The translations under genes and the position numbers were made by a program. From assembly GCF_003075435.1 (NCBI RefSeq), contig NZ_QCZJ01000042.1:1-35819 (forward strand): a stretch of 35,819 nt of DNA. The letters run 5' to 3'. This document shows, piece after piece, positions 9,158 to 19,265 of this stretch. This DNA comes from Terrimonas sp. GTDB taxonomy: Bacteria; Bacteroidota; Bacteroidia; Chitinophagales; Chitinophagaceae. The notes under the pieces were generated by a model that worked only from the letters and a program-made list of their open reading frames with translations, did not search any database and had not been told where the DNA came from. The stretch's first letter is position 1, and each line of letters opens with the position of its first letter.

Positions 9158-10585
9158 TTAGTCATTACCATGTTTTATTTTTTTCTTTGATTCTTTCAAA
9201 ATTTTCCTTGCAGCTGATTCCCTGATTTTTTTGTTCTTTTCAACTAATTGTACGCGAACATATTTTTCAAGCTTATGATGAATGGGGATTAGGATAGCAG
9301 CTATAATCACAAGAATCAATAGCATTAAAAAACTATTGTGGTGTGTTAAGCTTTCTAAAGTGGGATGAATTAAAAGATTTATAAACTCAAATACTATTAG
9401 TAATCCTATTTGTCCGACAAACTTTATAAATGATTGATTCACTATAAACGTCCTGCTCAGCATGAGAAAAATTGTTACAAAAGTTACAAGTCCGATCGCG
9501 ATTAAGGAAAATTCAATATTTCTGTGGCGTAGCTTTTTTATTTCTTCTTGCTTTTGAGCAATTTCCCTGTCTTTAAGTTTTTCAGTAAAAGTTAAATCTA
9601 AAAGTTGATTATTTTGATCTAATGCTGAAAGCATTCTGCTACAGCTATCTTTGAGCTGCAAATAATGATATGCCTTGATCAGATTATTTTCAATCTTATA
9701 TGTTTTTTGAAGTAAGTCGGCATTTTTTATAAGCAAATCAATATACTTAAAATTGGTTGAAAGTTGCAAACTTTGGGTAGCATATTTTTTGCATGAATCG
9801 TATAAGTTTAGCTTAAAAAAGAGATATCCGTATTCATGGAATGAGCTGGCTAAATGTCTGTTATCTTCAGTTTCCTGACTAAACTGTATAGCTGTTTCAA
9901 AATAACTTTTTGCTTTATTCAAAAATCTTAACGACGAATCTCTAAGGTATAGTTGTGTATAGCTTTTTGCATAATCAATATAAATAGCAGCACGGATATA
10001 ATTCGTATCCTTTGAGGTAACGTTGCGTTCCTTGCCAAATAAATAATTTGAATTTTCTGATTTACTCAGATAATAAAGAGAAGAATCTGGCTCCTCCAAA
10101 CTTAAATAAAGAAGCCCAATATTTTCATATATATATGTCAAAGATCGATTGTTTTCTTTTTCCTTCCCAATAAGTTCACCTTTCCTTAAATACTCCATAG
10201 CTAAATCATGGTAGTTTAACATGCTATAGTTGAATCCAATATTATTGTATAATTGTGGTAGTAGGTGATCTATTTTAGAGTTGTTCTCAGCTATTTTTAT
10301 CCCGGCTAAATATTTTTCGATTGCTTTGGTATAATCACTTTTTAGAAAATAGTAGTTGCCAAAAATTCTATATGAAATTGTTTGGAACGAGTCATTTTTT
10401 AGCGAAATTGATTTCTCTAATAATTCCTGACTAATATTAAACATACTATCTGACATTCCAGATTTGTAAAATTGGTCATTTAATTTTAATAGGGAATAAA
10501 ACTCAGCAGGACTTGGATTTTGCCCTAAAACCACAACCGAAATACCGGTAGTAAATAAAGAAAAAAATAGCTGCTTAATATTCAT
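9158..10585 (-). CDS. TPR-repeat membrane protein without a kinase domain
   Basis: 475 residues. Residues 1-21 look like a Sec signal peptide (IKQLFFSLFTTGISVVVLGQ). Residues about 30-330 are TPR-like repeats (for example LLPQLYNNIGFNYSMLNYHD, YIYENIGLLYLSLEEPDSS). A charged coiled coil (about 335-355, KLKDREIAQKQEEIKKLRHR) leads into three hydrophobic segments at about 358-377, 388-406 and 419-435. The C-terminal 40 residues are strongly basic (RESAARKILKESKKKIK). The design of periplasmic TPRs, coiled coil and membrane anchor resembles the sensing half of the neighbouring hybrid regulator, but no HisKA, ATPase, LuxR or AraC output is present. It may be an accessory sensor or a regulator that lost its output; the gene ends cleanly, so truncation is not obvious. 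Function unknown. Confidence 0.85.
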   Translation of the reverse strand: MNIKQLFFSLFTTGISVVVLGQNPSPAEFYSLLKLNDQFYKSGMSDSMFNISQELLEKSISLKNDSFQTISYRIFGNYYFLKSDYTKAIEKYLAGIKIAENNSKIDHLLPQLYNNIGFNYSMLNYHDLAMEYLRKGELIGKEKENNRSLTYIYENIGLLYLSLEEPDSSLYYLSKSENSNYLFGKERNVTSKDTNYIRAAIYIDYAKSYTQLYLRDSSLRFLNKAKSYFETAIQFSQETEDNRHLASSFHEYGYLFFKLNLYDSCKKYATQSLQLSTNFKYIDLLIKNADLLQKTYKIENNLIKAYHYLQLKDSCSRMLSALDQNNQLLDLTFTEKLKDREIAQKQEEIKKLRHRNIEFSLIAIGLVTFVTIFLMLSRTFIVNQSFIKFVGQIGLLIVFEFINLLIHPTLESLTHHNSFLMLLILVIIAAILIPIHHKLEKYVRVQLVEKNKKIRESAARKILKESKKKIKHGND

Positions 10586-11313
10586 GGGAGTTAATTAAGG
10601 TGACGTATGCTTGTATGTATGTTATTAGTCGAAACTGTTAAAAATTATCAGGCATCCAGGATATTTATTTTGACATTATGTTATAAGATATATAGTAGGC
10701 ATCCGCATATTCGTCGAAAAAAGACATCGCATCTCCAGTAATACGGCTGCTTTCAATAAAGCCACTATTTTTTTGAACTATGTGTTCGGGTAGTGGTAGG
10801 CAATCTTAGATGAAGGATTAATTAATTTTTTCAATTTAGCGATATTTTATAAATGGGCAAAGTCTCAAATATGGTCGGTACATTGCTGCCGCTATTTTAA
10901 TGCTTTTTTACGTTCATTTAAAAGCTGAATTTTCAAATACGTTACTTAAATTCCCTGATGCGTAACATTCAGTAAATAATCATCCCATAATTTTGTTGCT
11001 GCTAAAAATATTAAGCCTGGGCATACAGACTATTACGCAGTTGGTTTTAGGGGTAGGTAGTTATACATATTGCCCGACATTATTTTCCCGGAAATAAAAC
11101 GGCAGCGTTTTTTTGTTTTCTGAAATCGAGAGCTGCTGCTTTTTAGCCAGCCTTAGCTGTGGTAGTGGTAGCACCATATATAGAACTGAGCTTATTGTGA
11201 ACTGCAAGACTAATTAACTGAGCGAATCAGCGGTTTTTATTTCCGTTATACTGTATCTGAGCCTGGTGCATAATTTCGTCCTTTTAACATCATTTATCCT
11301 TTGAATTTGCTGT
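10586..11313. other. 728-bp AT-rich region without a recognised gene
   Basis: No frame longer than about 40 codons stands out. On the minus strand, 11061-11177 would encode 38 residues (MVLPLPQLRLAKKQQL through FRENNVGQYV), which look protein-like but match nothing I know. The region probably also contains the promoter of the TPR gene that starts at 10585. No repeats or strong terminators were noticed. Confidence 0.4.
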
Positions 11314-11540
11314 ATGGAGAATATCAATATGTTAACCGATTTTCCGGATAGCGAGCCACAGCAGTACTACAAAAAGACAGCAGAAAATATTGCAGAGTTT
11401 TACACCGGAGGCGCGTATGTATATATCAGCAACGCAAAAACAGAACTGTACGTTTTACTTCTCCCGGGTTAAAAGCTAATGGTATTGTAGAAGATGAGAT
11501 TATGCAATGGCTACAAAAAATTAAAATTAAATTTTCATAG
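11314..11540 (+). pseudogene. Small frameshifted ORF, family unknown
   Basis: ATG at 11314 opens a 52-codon frame ending at TAA 11470-11472 (…DFPDSEPQQYYKKTAENIAE…YVLLLPG). In the frame shifted by one base, directly after that point, a second piece reads KANGIVEDEIMQWLQKIKIK up to TAG 11538-11540. Together they would make a protein of about 75 residues, so a one-base deletion or insertion around 11465-11475 is the simplest reading. It may instead be a true 52-residue protein followed by chance coding. I do not recognise it. Confidence 0.35.
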
Positions 11541-11576
11541 TTCTGACGGTTCCCTTTTATAACAGAGGCAGTTCAC

Positions 11577-11816
11577 TCAGGATGTAAACAAAGCTGTTGC
11601 AGTTTCAACAATGGCTTTAATAAGTTCAGTATCCGGCATATTTTCACGCTCAGGTACAATGGCGCGATAATATTGTTCATCGCCAGGCTCAAGGATAATT
11701 GTTTGCGAAGGCAATGTTACCATTATGCGGTGACTATAACCGTAAGATTGCAGTTCGGCAGGGAAAAGAAGGGCTTCATTTTTATAAATCACAGGCAATT
11801 CAAATGTTTCTTTCAT
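11577..11816 (-). CDS. Small protein of unknown function (79 aa)
   Basis: The start chosen is the ATG at 11816, because the 13 codons upstream to 11855 look like untranslated leader and MKETFELPVIYKNEALLFPA is a natural beginning. The protein is soluble with no signal or membrane segment. It contains a central ILEPGDEQYYRAIV segment and an acidic C-terminal helix. Proteins of this size and style recur in Chitinophagaceae genomes, but I can name no family. It is convergent with the broken ORF at 11314-11540 and lies about 330 bp beyond the end of acs on the same strand. Confidence 0.6.
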   Translation of the reverse strand: MKETFELPVIYKNEALLFPAELQSYGYSHRIMVTLPSQTIILEPGDEQYYRAIVPERENMPDTELIKAIVETATALFTS

Positions 11817-12143
11817 GATTGATCGTAATGCAAAATTACGTTTGCTGGAAATCAAATTTTATTCTGGATTACGTTATGCATTGTTACAAAGCCAGTAACT
11901 TTTTTTAACCATGAGCCTGTGGAGTGTCAGACAAGCTAAAATTGAGGGTTTAATTGAGTTTTATAATTAGTAACATTTTTATAAATAAAACTGCATGTAA
12001 TCTTCTTCAAATATATTACGGGGAAAATCCGGGCGATATCCCGGAAAAACGTGGATTGATTTTGACGCACTCTCAAAAGTTATTACAGACATTACCCATT
12101 GCTGCATTGCCACTGCGCCGTGATGCCTCTCTCTCATACACTT

Positions 12144-14081
12144 CTACACCTTCCCCTTCTTTATATCATCCACCACCCCCGGGTCAAGTAATGTTGATGT
12201 ATCGCCCAGTTTTTCTATTTCTCCTTCGGCTATTTTACGCAATATCCTGCGCATAATTTTACCGCTTCTTGTTTTGGGTAAGCCATTTACAAATTGTATC
12301 CTGTCTGGTTTTGCAATGGGCCCTATAATGCGGGAAACTGTTTGCAATATGTCTTTGCGCGTTTCATCCTCACTTCCGTGAAAGCTGCTAACAATTACAT
12401 ATGCATAAATACCCTGCCCCTTTATATCGTGGGGATATCCAACAACAGCGCTTTCCACCACGCTGGCGTGCATATTAATAGCATTTTCCACTTCCGCGGT
12501 TCCAATGCGGTGACCGCTCACATTCAATACATCATCTACCCTACCGGTAATACGATAAAATCCTTCATCATCCTTCATCGCACCATCACCTGTAAAATAT
12601 AAATTTTCGTAAGTAGCAAAATAATTGGTGCGGCAACGCTCATGATCACCATAAGTTGTTCTGAGTATACCAGGCCATGGGGCTTTCATACAAAGATTTC
12701 CCTTGTACAAACCTTCTTCATTTTTTTCTGTTATTTCCACCCCCCTGTCATCCACCAGCACAGGTTGTACGCCTGGTAGTGGCAATGTAGCCCATGAAGG
12801 TATTGCAGGTGTAACCCCTGCAAGATTGGTAATAAGTATGCCGCCTGTTTCTGTTTGCCACCATGTATCAACTATCGGGCATTTTTTCTTTCCGATGTTT
12901 TCATCATACCAATGCCATGCTTCCTCATTAATGGGTTCCCCAACCGTACCCAACACTTTCAGCGAAGAAAGATCTTTATCTTTTATCGGATCAAGTCCGT
13001 AGCTCATTAAACTGCGAATGGCTGTTGGTGCGGTATACAGAATGTCTATTTTATATTTATCCACTATCTCCCAAAATCTTCCTGCATCCGGCCAGGTAGG
13101 CACACCTTCAAACATAACAGAAGTAGCTCCTGCACTTAACGGCCCATATAAAATATAGCTGTGCCCGGTGATCCATCCAATATCCGCTGTACAAAAATGT
13201 TTCTGCCCCTGCTGGTATTGAAATGTATTTACAAAAGTATAGTTGGTCCAAACCATGTAACCGCCGCAGGTATGCACCACACCTTTGGGCTTGCCTGTGC
13301 TGCCTGAGGTATACAGGATAAATAAAGGATCTTCGGCATCCATTTCTTCAGCAGGAAAAGAAACCGTTCCGTTCTTCTCCACCTGCCCTTCTGCATGTTC
13401 CATTTCATCTTCCCACCAAACATCCCTGCCTTTCAGCATAGATACGGGTGTTCTTGTACGTGTATATACAATTACTTTTTTCACCACTTTATTTCCTATC
13501 AACGCATCATCAATAATACTCTTCAAAGGAATATCTTTTGCGCCGCGGTAAGCGCCATCACAGGTTACAATATATTCTGCTTTCGCGTCTTCAAGCCTGT
13601 CTGCAATACTTTGTGCGGAGAAACCTCCGAATATTACACTATGTATGGCACCGATCCTTGCACAACCAAGTACAGCGTAAGCAAGCTCTGGCACCATGCC
13701 CATATATATACAAACCCTGTCGCCTTTTTTTACACCAAGGTTTTTTAGTACCTGGGCAAACTGGCAAACCCTTTTATGCAGGCGTGCATAGGTAACAACT
13801 CTTACCCGGTCTTCCGGGTTATTGGGTTCCCATATAATAGCAGGCTGATCGGCCATCTCAGGCAAATACCTGTCAATGCAATTTTCTGTGATATTGAGCT
13901 TTGCACCTTTAAACCATTCAACCTTAGGTTCCGTAAAATTCCAGTCTAATACCTTATCCCACTTTTTTCTCCACTGAAAATTATTGGCAATATCAGCCCA
14001 GAAGTTCTCCGGATCTTCTACACTTTTTTTGTATGCTTCCTTGTATGCTTCGTAAGATTTGATCTGGTATGGATATGACAT
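12144..14081 (-). CDS. acs: Acetyl-CoA synthetase (acetate-CoA ligase, AMP-forming)
   Basis: 645 residues, the normal length for Acs. The enzyme makes acetyl-CoA from acetate, ATP and CoA through acetyl-AMP in the cytoplasm. Visible marks are the AMP-binding P-loop YTSGSTGKPKG (257-267), the TAD..WITGHSY segment (298-309), the acetate-pocket motif DTWWQTETGG (405-414), the hinge region GRVDDVLNVSGHRIG (513-527) and the C-terminal PKTRSGKIMRR with Lys608, the residue that Pat-type acetyltransferases modify in other bacteria. Start at the ATG 14081, because MSYPYQIKSYEAYKE matches the usual N-terminus. It is transcribed away from the MHS transporter across a 147-bp shared upstream region, which suggests that uptake of a short carboxylate and its activation are regulated together. 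Confidence 0.96.
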   Translation of the reverse strand: MSYPYQIKSYEAYKEAYKKSVEDPENFWADIANNFQWRKKWDKVLDWNFTEPKVEWFKGAKLNITENCIDRYLPEMADQPAIIWEPNNPEDRVRVVTYARLHKRVCQFAQVLKNLGVKKGDRVCIYMGMVPELAYAVLGCARIGAIHSVIFGGFSAQSIADRLEDAKAEYIVTCDGAYRGAKDIPLKSIIDDALIGNKVVKKVIVYTRTRTPVSMLKGRDVWWEDEMEHAEGQVEKNGTVSFPAEEMDAEDPLFILYTSGSTGKPKGVVHTCGGYMVWTNYTFVNTFQYQQGQKHFCTADIGWITGHSYILYGPLSAGATSVMFEGVPTWPDAGRFWEIVDKYKIDILYTAPTAIRSLMSYGLDPIKDKDLSSLKVLGTVGEPINEEAWHWYDENIGKKKCPIVDTWWQTETGGILITNLAGVTPAIPSWATLPLPGVQPVLVDDRGVEITEKNEEGLYKGNLCMKAPWPGILRTTYGDHERCRTNYFATYENLYFTGDGAMKDDEGFYRITGRVDDVLNVSGHRIGTAEVENAINMHASVVESAVVGYPHDIKGQGIYAYVIVSSFHGSEDETRKDILQTVSRIIGPIAKPDRIQFVNGLPKTRSGKIMRRILRKIAEGEIEKLGDTSTLLDPGVVDDIKKGKV

Positions 14082-14228
14082 ATGGCTCAGAAAATTTTGA
14101 ATTATTCAGGATTAACAATATTCAGCTGTTACGAACATGTTGCAATGTCCTTATTTTCGCTCATAAGGAAAAATGAAATTTCGGATAAACATATTTAGTA
14201 TATTCAACCCTTCAATCGATTGCATTAA
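14082..14228. promoter_or_regulatory. Divergent promoter region between acs and the MHS transporter gene
   Basis: A 147-bp gap must hold the promoters of both divergent genes. A near match to the Bacteroidota -7 box (TATTTTCG against TAnnTTTG) lies near 14152. No clear inverted repeat was found, so no regulator can be proposed. Confidence 0.35.
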
Positions 14229-15764
14229 ATGTCTACGTCAAATAAAAGTATCTGGAAAATTATCGGAGCCTCATCAGTCGGAACTTTAATAGAGTGGTAT
14301 GATTTTTATATTTTCGGTAGTCTTGCCACGGTTATTGCCAGCCAGTTTTTTCCGAAGGATAATCCTACTGCTGCATTGCTTTCTACATTAGCCACATTTG
14401 CCGCAGGCTTTATTGTACGCCCGTTTGGCGCTTTAGTATTTGGAAGATTGGGTGATATAGTAGGCCGCAAATACACGTTCTTGTTAACGCTGATTATTAT
14501 GGGAGGCTCAACCTTTGCCATAGGATTAATACCCTCTTACGAAAGCATTGGTTTTGCAGCGCCCATCATTGTATTGATATTGCGGTTGCTGCAGGGGCTT
14601 GCATTAGGAGGAGAATATGGTGGCGCAGCAACGTATGTGGCAGAACACGCGCCAGCCAACAAAAGGGGCTATTATACTTCGTGGATACAAACCACTGCAA
14701 CACTTGGTTTGTTTGTATCGCTGGGTGTAATATTATTGGTGCGACAAAGTTTAGATAGCGATCCCGCTGTTTCAATAAGAAAGTTCAACGACTGGGGCTG
14801 GCGTATTCCTTTCCTGGTTTCTATTCTGCTGGTCATAGTATCTATTTACATCAGGCTAAAAATGAATGAGTCACCCTTGTTTGCCAAACTTAAGGCCGAA
14901 GGAAAAACATCTGTAAATCCATTGAAAGAAAGCTTTGTACACAAAGCCAATTTGAAAATGGTATTGCTGGCATTGTTTGGCGCTACTATGGGGCAGGGTG
15001 TGGTTTGGTATACCGGGCAATTTTATGCGCAGAATTTTATTGAAACTGTTTGTAAAATTGATTTCGGCCAATCACGTACCATACTGATATGGGCTATACT
15101 TTTTGCCACGCCATTCTTTGTGGTGTTTGGCTCATGGAGCGATAAAGTGGGAAGAAAATGGATAATGCTGGGAGGAATGCTGCTCGCTATTATATTCTAC
15201 AAACCTATTTACAAACAATTTCTTTCTTTGTCTGATACTACAGCCTACCAGGCAATTACACCGACATCTGCCGGAGAGCCGCAGATAAAAAGAGATACTG
15301 TGGCGAATAATATCATCACCACAACATCTGTAAAAAAAATATTTACTGACGGTTACGCCTACACGCAGAAAAATGTGGATACCGTATTTGCTGACCTGTC
15401 AAAACCTGTAGCACAGGCACCTGTAATGTATATTGATAAAAAATTACCCGCAGGCACTTACTGGACATTCGTTTTCCTGGTATTTGTGCAGGTGATTTTT
15501 GTAACGATGGTATATGGCCCTATTGCCGCCTTTCTTGTTGAAATGTTTCCAACAAGAATACGATATACCTCCATGTCGTTGCCATATCATATAGGCAATG
15601 GTGTGTTTGGCGGGTTAACACCATTTATCGCATTATTACTTACTACCATCAACACCGGCGATAAGCTGGTTGGTTTAATGTATCCTATTATTGTTTCGGC
15701 AATATGCTTTGTAATAGGCGCATTATATGTGAGCAATAAGATTGATCCGGATGTGAGTGATTAG
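14229..15764 (+). CDS. MFS transporter, metabolite:H+ symporter type
   Basis: 511 residues with about 12 hydrophobic segments. The N-terminal GTLIEWYDFYIFG (18-30) and the loop 2-3 motif GRLGDIVGRKYTF are signatures of the MHS group of the major facilitator superfamily (ProP, KgtP, ShiA relatives), as is LRLLQGLALGGEYGGAATYVAE. This group imports carboxylates, osmolytes or shikimate with protons through the inner membrane. Residues about 325-405, between two membrane segments, form a polar insertion that the E. coli members lack; it carries no transport motif and may be a periplasmic loop. The position opposite acs suggests acetate or a related acid as substrate, but this is inference. A small two-helix protein follows on the same strand. 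Confidence 0.88.
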   Translation: MSTSNKSIWKIIGASSVGTLIEWYDFYIFGSLATVIASQFFPKDNPTAALLSTLATFAAGFIVRPFGALVFGRLGDIVGRKYTFLLTLIIMGGSTFAIGLIPSYESIGFAAPIIVLILRLLQGLALGGEYGGAATYVAEHAPANKRGYYTSWIQTTATLGLFVSLGVILLVRQSLDSDPAVSIRKFNDWGWRIPFLVSILLVIVSIYIRLKMNESPLFAKLKAEGKTSVNPLKESFVHKANLKMVLLALFGATMGQGVVWYTGQFYAQNFIETVCKIDFGQSRTILIWAILFATPFFVVFGSWSDKVGRKWIMLGGMLLAIIFYKPIYKQFLSLSDTTAYQAITPTSAGEPQIKRDTVANNIITTTSVKKIFTDGYAYTQKNVDTVFADLSKPVAQAPVMYIDKKLPAGTYWTFVFLVFVQVIFVTMVYGPIAAFLVEMFPTRIRYTSMSLPYHIGNGVFGGLTPFIALLLTTINTGDKLVGLMYPIIVSAICFVIGALYVSNKIDPDVSD

Positions 15765-15983
15765 CTGGCAGCTATCAGCCGTCAGCTATCGGCTGTGAGC
15801 GAAAGTGACAGGTGAATAGGCAACTTGCCTGCCGGCAGACAGGTAGTAAATTAGTGAGACGTGAAATGTAAAACGACAGAACCGCGTTTGAAGCTCGTGC
15901 CCTACCTGAAACTTGCAACCAGAAACCTTTCTAACTTTTAACCCGCTGACAGCTGATCGCTGACAGCTCAAAGCTAAAATCAA
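15765..15983. repeat. Intergenic DNA with dispersed repeat units
   Basis: The 219-bp gap contains several short repeated phrases. Bases 15770-15800 match, inverted, 31192-31222 with 27 of 31 identities (a tandem of the unit CAGCTATC with variants). A second cluster of CTGACAGCTGATCGCTGACA type lies at 15951-15975. Bases 15853-15880 (GTGAGACGTGAAATGTAAAACG) recur with changes at 16198-16226, on the other side of the next gene. Such short degenerate repeats between genes are common in this family of bacteria; no terminator is clear. Confidence 0.55.
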
Positions 15984-16199
15984 ATGAACCTGTTAAAAAA
16001 ATATCTCGGCATAATATGGATGCTGCTTGGCCCTGTGGCATTATACTATTTGATTAAAACCGCTTTGCAACAAATAGCGCATCATCCCGTTATTGATACC
16101 AAGATTCAGTGGGGGGTGTTTATTGCAGTGTTTTTCCCGATAGCTATCGGACTGATGATTTTTGGCTGGTATGCGTGGAAGGAAGAATATAAGAGATAG
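15984..16199 (+). CDS. Small membrane protein with two transmembrane helices
   Basis: 71 residues: a basic N-terminus (MNLLKKYLG), helix 1 about 9-27 (IIWMLLGPVALYYLI), a short polar loop, helix 2 about 43-65 (WGVFIAVFFPIAIGLMIFGW), and a charged tail KEEYKR. I recall proteins of this layout next to MHS-type transporters in other Bacteroidota, which would fit a small transporter partner, but I could not check this. It starts 219 bp after the transporter stop, with repeats in between, so co-transcription is possible but not certain. Confidence 0.7.
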   Translation: MNLLKKYLGIIWMLLGPVALYYLIKTALQQIAHHPVIDTKIQWGVFIAVFFPIAIGLMIFGWYAWKEEYKR

Positions 16200-16233
16200 T
16201 GAAACGTGAGACTATAATGTAAAACGGACTTAT

Positions 16234-16241
16234 TATTTTTG
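16234..16241 (+). promoter_or_regulatory. Candidate promoter -7 box upstream of gldA
   Basis: TATTTTTG fits the Bacteroidota consensus TAnnTTTG exactly. It ends only 4 bp before the gldA ATG at 16246, so a transcript from it would be leaderless or nearly so, or would initiate translation at a later codon. Judged from the motif alone. Confidence 0.35.
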
Positions 16242-16245
16242 CCGG

Positions 16246-17190
16246 ATGTCTATCGAAGTAAAAAATCTTTTCAAAGTTTATGGCGAACAAAAAGCTGTAA
16301 ACAATATTTCTTTCTCTGTTAATAAAGGAGAGATAGTAGGTTTTCTTGGTCCTAATGGCGCAGGAAAATCCACCACTATGAAAATACTCACCGGCTACCT
16401 GCAGCAAACATCCGGCGAAGCGTTGGTATGCGGAATGAATATAGCCACCCATTCTCTTGATACCAGGAAAAAAATCGGATACTTGCCGGAATCGAATCCT
16501 TTGTACTATGATATGTATGTAAAGGAATATTTAGGCTTTATTGCAGACGTACATAAAGTTGCTGATAAGCACAAGGCCATCAACAGAACTATTGACCTGG
16601 TTGGTCTTGGCCCGGAAAGAACAAAAAAAATAGGCCAGCTTTCAAAGGGATATAAACAAAGGGTTGGGTTAGGCGCTGCTTTAATTTACGAACCCGAAGT
16701 ATTGATATTGGATGAACCAACAACTGGCCTTGATCCAAATCAGATCATAGAAATACGGGAAGTCATCCGCCGGCAGGGACAGGATAAAACTGTGCTATTT
16801 TCTTCTCATATTCTGCAGGAAGTGGAAGCAGTGTGCAATCGTGTAGTGATCATCAACAAAGGTGAGTTGGTTGCTGACGATACGCTCACTAACCTGCAAT
16901 CGGGCAATAATGCTGCTCACCATATTATTATTGAATTTTCTGCTCCCGCCCCGCAGGATTTTTTTGCAGGTATTGCAGAAATCGCTGCCTTACAGTTTTT
17001 GGAAAACAATCAATACAAATTATCAACTATCAGTCCCGAACAATTGCGCAGGCATGTTATTGAAAGAGCTTTGCAGCATAATCTCAATATCACCGGCATC
17101 CGCAGCGAAAGCCAAAGCCTGGAGCATATTTTTAAGACGTTGACAAAAACAACACCCCGGGACTTTACGGGTCTCTCCAAAGAAGAATAG
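16246..17190 (+). CDS. gldA: ABC transporter ATP-binding subunit, GldA type
   Basis: 314 residues. Walker A GPNGAGKST (35-43), signature LSKGYKQR (132-139, a variant of LSGGQ), Walker B VLILDEP with Glu157, and the switch His188 (SSHIL) are all present, so it should hydrolyse ATP. The N-terminus SIEVKNLFKVYGEQKAVNN and GYLPESNPLYYDMYV closely follow GldA, the ATPase that with GldF and GldG forms an ABC transporter associated with gliding motility in Bacteroidota. The C-terminal 100 residues are a less conserved domain typical of this subgroup. GldF and GldG are not next to it in this window, so the name rests on the sequence style; another Nod/CcmA-type ABC ATPase is the alternative. It lies between the transporter region and eno on the same strand. 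Confidence 0.78.
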   Translation: MSIEVKNLFKVYGEQKAVNNISFSVNKGEIVGFLGPNGAGKSTTMKILTGYLQQTSGEALVCGMNIATHSLDTRKKIGYLPESNPLYYDMYVKEYLGFIADVHKVADKHKAINRTIDLVGLGPERTKKIGQLSKGYKQRVGLGAALIYEPEVLILDEPTTGLDPNQIIEIREVIRRQGQDKTVLFSSHILQEVEAVCNRVVIINKGELVADDTLTNLQSGNNAAHHIIIEFSAPAPQDFFAGIAEIAALQFLENNQYKLSTISPEQLRRHVIERALQHNLNITGIRSESQSLEHIFKTLTKTTPRDFTGLSKEE

Positions 17191-18728
<1,538 letters not shown>

Positions 18729-18733
18729 AAAAG

Positions 18734-18778
18734 TTACTGGTTGCAGGTTAGTGTGTTCAACACCAGTAACCTGCAACC
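18734..18778. terminator. Inverted repeat after eno
   Basis: GGTTGCAGGTTA (18739-18750) pairs perfectly with TAACCTGCAACC (18767-18778) across 16 bases; a second, overlapping pair is TTACTGG (18734-18740) with CCAGTAA (18763-18769). The stem begins 6 bases after the eno stop and ends 13 bases before the next start codon. There is no T-run, so it may be a processing or stabilising hairpin, or a member of the dispersed repeat family (similar phrases occur at about 15900-15925), rather than a true terminator. Confidence 0.5.
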
Positions 18779-18791
18779 TGAAACAGTTAAT

Positions 18792-19088
18792 ATGGATTTG
18801 CTTAAAAAAATACCAGGCTGGTTAAAAAATAAATATATGCTTACCGCAACAGGGTTTGTGGTTTGGCTGCTGTTTTTTGACCATAATGATATTTTTATGC
18901 AGATGGAAAGAAGAAGTGAGCTAAGAGATTTGGAAAAAGGGAAAAGTTATTATTCTGAACAGGTGAATGCCCTCAAAAAGGAGCTTTCTGAATTAAAGGG
19001 CGACCCTGCATCCACAGAAAAAGCGGCAAGAGAAAGATATATGATGAAAAAGGATAATGAAGATCTTTTCATTATAGACGAAAAATAG
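18792..19088 (+). CDS. FtsB/DivIC-like septum formation initiator protein
   Basis: 98 residues from ATG 18792; an upstream in-frame TTG would place 17 extra residues inside the inverted repeat and is rejected. There is a short cytoplasmic N-terminus, one membrane helix about 14-29 (LTATGFVVWLLFF), then a charged coiled coil (RSELRDLEKGKSYYSEQVNA) and the family ending AARERYMMKKDNEDLFIIDE. This is the bitopic divisome protein type that pairs with FtsL and FtsQ at the division site. The ending with YMMKKDNEDLFII fits the Bacteroidota DivIC group. The position directly after eno is the usual one for this family in many bacteria, which supports the call. Confidence 0.88.
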   Translation: MDLLKKIPGWLKNKYMLTATGFVVWLLFFDHNDIFMQMERRSELRDLEKGKSYYSEQVNALKKELSELKGDPASTEKAARERYMMKKDNEDLFIIDEK

Positions 19089-19265
19089 CCGTACTAAATT
19101 TTTTTGCTTTTTTACAATATTACTTTCACTACCTCGTTTTATATGGCATAAGCTAATCCCGCCTTTTGGACAAACGCCGTTAAATCCGTACAAGAATCTA
19201 AATATCCTCCTAAACCGTAGAGTTTTTTATTTAATTGATTTGATGACAGTCTAAATGGATTGCTT

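Noticed and set aside
13395-13748. Long antisense open frames across acs (also at 12294-12602 and 12703-13002)
   Set aside because: They lie on the opposite strand of a well-conserved gene, show Cys/His-rich improbable composition, and have no recognisable domain; they are codon-bias shadows.
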